NCBI RefSeq assembly: GCF_051201625.1
Contig: NZ_CP179203.1
Location: 1,798,001-1,862,000 of the forward strand
DNA length: 64,000 bases
Direction of reading: 5' to 3'
Source: Shimia sp051201625
GTDB lineage: Bacteria; Pseudomonadota; Alphaproteobacteria; Rhodobacterales; Rhodobacteraceae
Shown: piece by piece, positions 63,241 to 64,000 of the stretch
Numbering within the stretch: position 1 is the stretch's first letter
Layout: every line of letters starts with the position of its first letter
The notes under the pieces: generated by a model
The model's database searches: none
Told to the model about the DNA's origin: nothing
What the model saw: the letters and a program-made list of their open reading frames with translations, nothing else
Program-made: the position numbers and the translations under genes

Positions 63241-64000
63241 TCAAGTATTGGCCATGGAGGAATTGGCTGCTTCTAGTTTGTTCCAGTCGAAGGTCACCCC
63301 AATCCCTGGAGTATCCGGTGCAAGTGTAAGGTGCTCTGATACGCGCAGGGGGCATGTTGTATATTGATCAATTGGAAAGCTATGAACCTCAAGCCACCCC
63401 GCATGGGGCTGGGATGAAACAAGGCTTACATGTAGCTCTTGCATCCCATGACTACACACTGGAATACCATGTTTTTTGGCGAGTTCAGCGACCTGCAACC
63501 ATCCGGTTATGCCGCCACAGTTAGATGCATCTGGCTGAATATAGCTGAGGTGGGCGTCTCGAAAGGCGTATTCAAATTCATGGATAGTGTGAAGGTTTTC
63601 TCCCATTGCAAGTGGTAGCCCAGTTGCTTTGGCAATCTCTGCATAACCTTTATAATTATCGGGGATTATTGGTTCCTCGAACCACAACACACCCTGATCA
63701 GTAAACGCATGTGCTGCTTCGATTGCTTGGGGCACGGACATTGAATAGTTCGCGTCAACTATGAATGCGCGATCTGATCCCAATACTTCGCGAATCTTCT
63801 TTGCGCGTTCAATATCTGTCGCCAACTCCGGTTGGCCGACCTTAATTTTTACGCCGTTGTAGCCAGCTTCAAGGTAGCCTTCGGTCTGCCCTACCAGCTT
63901 GCTCAAAGAAAAGTTTAGGTCAATTCCACCGCAATAGGCCTTACACCTATTTGCAGCACCACCTGCCATTTGCCACAAGGGTTGGCCCGCGTTCTTGCAA
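63241..64000 (-). CDS. Mandelate racemase/muconate lactonizing-type enzyme (partial)
   Basis: The C-terminal part (about 250 residues) of an enolase-superfamily enzyme; the N-terminus lies beyond the right edge. Present are NAGQPLWQMAGG, the K-x-K catalytic pair in VKIKVG, the metal ligands in VDANYS, WFEEP and MGENLHT, and the late His in VCSHGMQELH. This set fits acid-sugar dehydratases of the mandelate racemase group. The family is clear, the substrate is not. Confidence 0.88.
   Translation of the reverse strand, partial: CKNAGQPLWQMAGGAANRCKAYCGGIDLNFSLSKLVGQTEGYLEAGYNGVKIKVGQPELATDIERAKKIREVLGSDRAFIVDANYSMSVPQAIEAAHAFTDQGVLWFEEPIIPDNYKGYAEIAKATGLPLAMGENLHTIHEFEYAFRDAHLSYIQPDASNCGGITGWLQVAELAKKHGIPVCSHGMQELHVSLVSSQPHAGWLEVHSFPIDQYTTCPLRVSEHLTLAPDTPGIGVTFDWNKLEAANSSMANT

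Overview
The window looks like a chromosomal segment of a marine alphaproteobacterium of the Rhodobacteraceae (roseobacter) type with a modest G+C content. This is judged from gene content and order, with no marker gene tested. The order ppiD-trpE-trpG-trpD-trpC-moaC-moeA-lexA ... gltX-gltA, the coiled-coil/ZapA pair, the bolA/grxD/purL neighbourhood, the fused indolepyruvate ferredoxin oxidoreductase next to a LysR gene, and two tripartite TRAP transporters all fit that group. No rRNA, tRNA, CRISPR array or intact insertion sequence was seen.

Layout. 0-6.5 kb: a CBS-domain protein, coaD, a DUF808 membrane protein, an AT-rich gap holding ten perfect copies of a 7-bp repeat, tkt, a coiled-coil protein and zapA. 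6.5-14.3 kb: grxD, bolA, purL and an MscS-type channel, all leftward. Between bolA and purL lies a small acquired patch with an IS30-type transposase tail and a LysM-domain gene. 14.4-19.1 kb: a candidate small RNA with two CUCCC motifs, then a LysR regulator divergent from the fused indolepyruvate oxidoreductase. 19.4-25.7 kb: murI, argC, ccmE, ccmF, ccmH and an enoyl-CoA hydratase, all rightward. 26.1-28.9 kb: gltA and gltX.

29.3-36.3 kb is an accessory block between gltX and lexA. It has a DadA-like amino-acid oxidoreductase, a TRAP transporter and a BASS-like permease in one leftward operon, and divergent to it a LysR regulator with an Asp/Glu-racemase-like enzyme. It looks like a module for taking up and oxidising a chiral amino or imino acid. 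36.3-48.6 kb returns to conserved genes: lexA, moeA, moaC, trpC, ung, trpD, trpG, a divergent polysaccharide deacetylase, trpE, ppiD and an aminotransferase. Here lexA carries a one-base insertion exactly at its catalytic-serine codon and moeA carries an in-frame TGA, so two neighbouring core genes read as broken.

49.4-64 kb is catabolic: pobA, then a large sugar-acid locus. A leftward operon (dctP-dctQ-dctM-phyH-uxaA-hydroxyacid dehydrogenase-eamA) diverges from a rightward pair (IlvD/Edd dehydratase and 2-hydroxyacid dehydrogenase). A further leftward set (enolase-superfamily enzyme, zinc dehydrogenase, KduD-like SDR) enters from the right edge. The divergent promoter region holds a TTTGGT-ATG-ACCAAA palindrome typical of GntR/UxuR-type control. 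Three unrelated acid-dehydratase folds plus a PhyH-type Fe(II)/2-oxoglutarate dioxygenase in one TRAP-fed locus make this the best candidate for an undescribed pathway.
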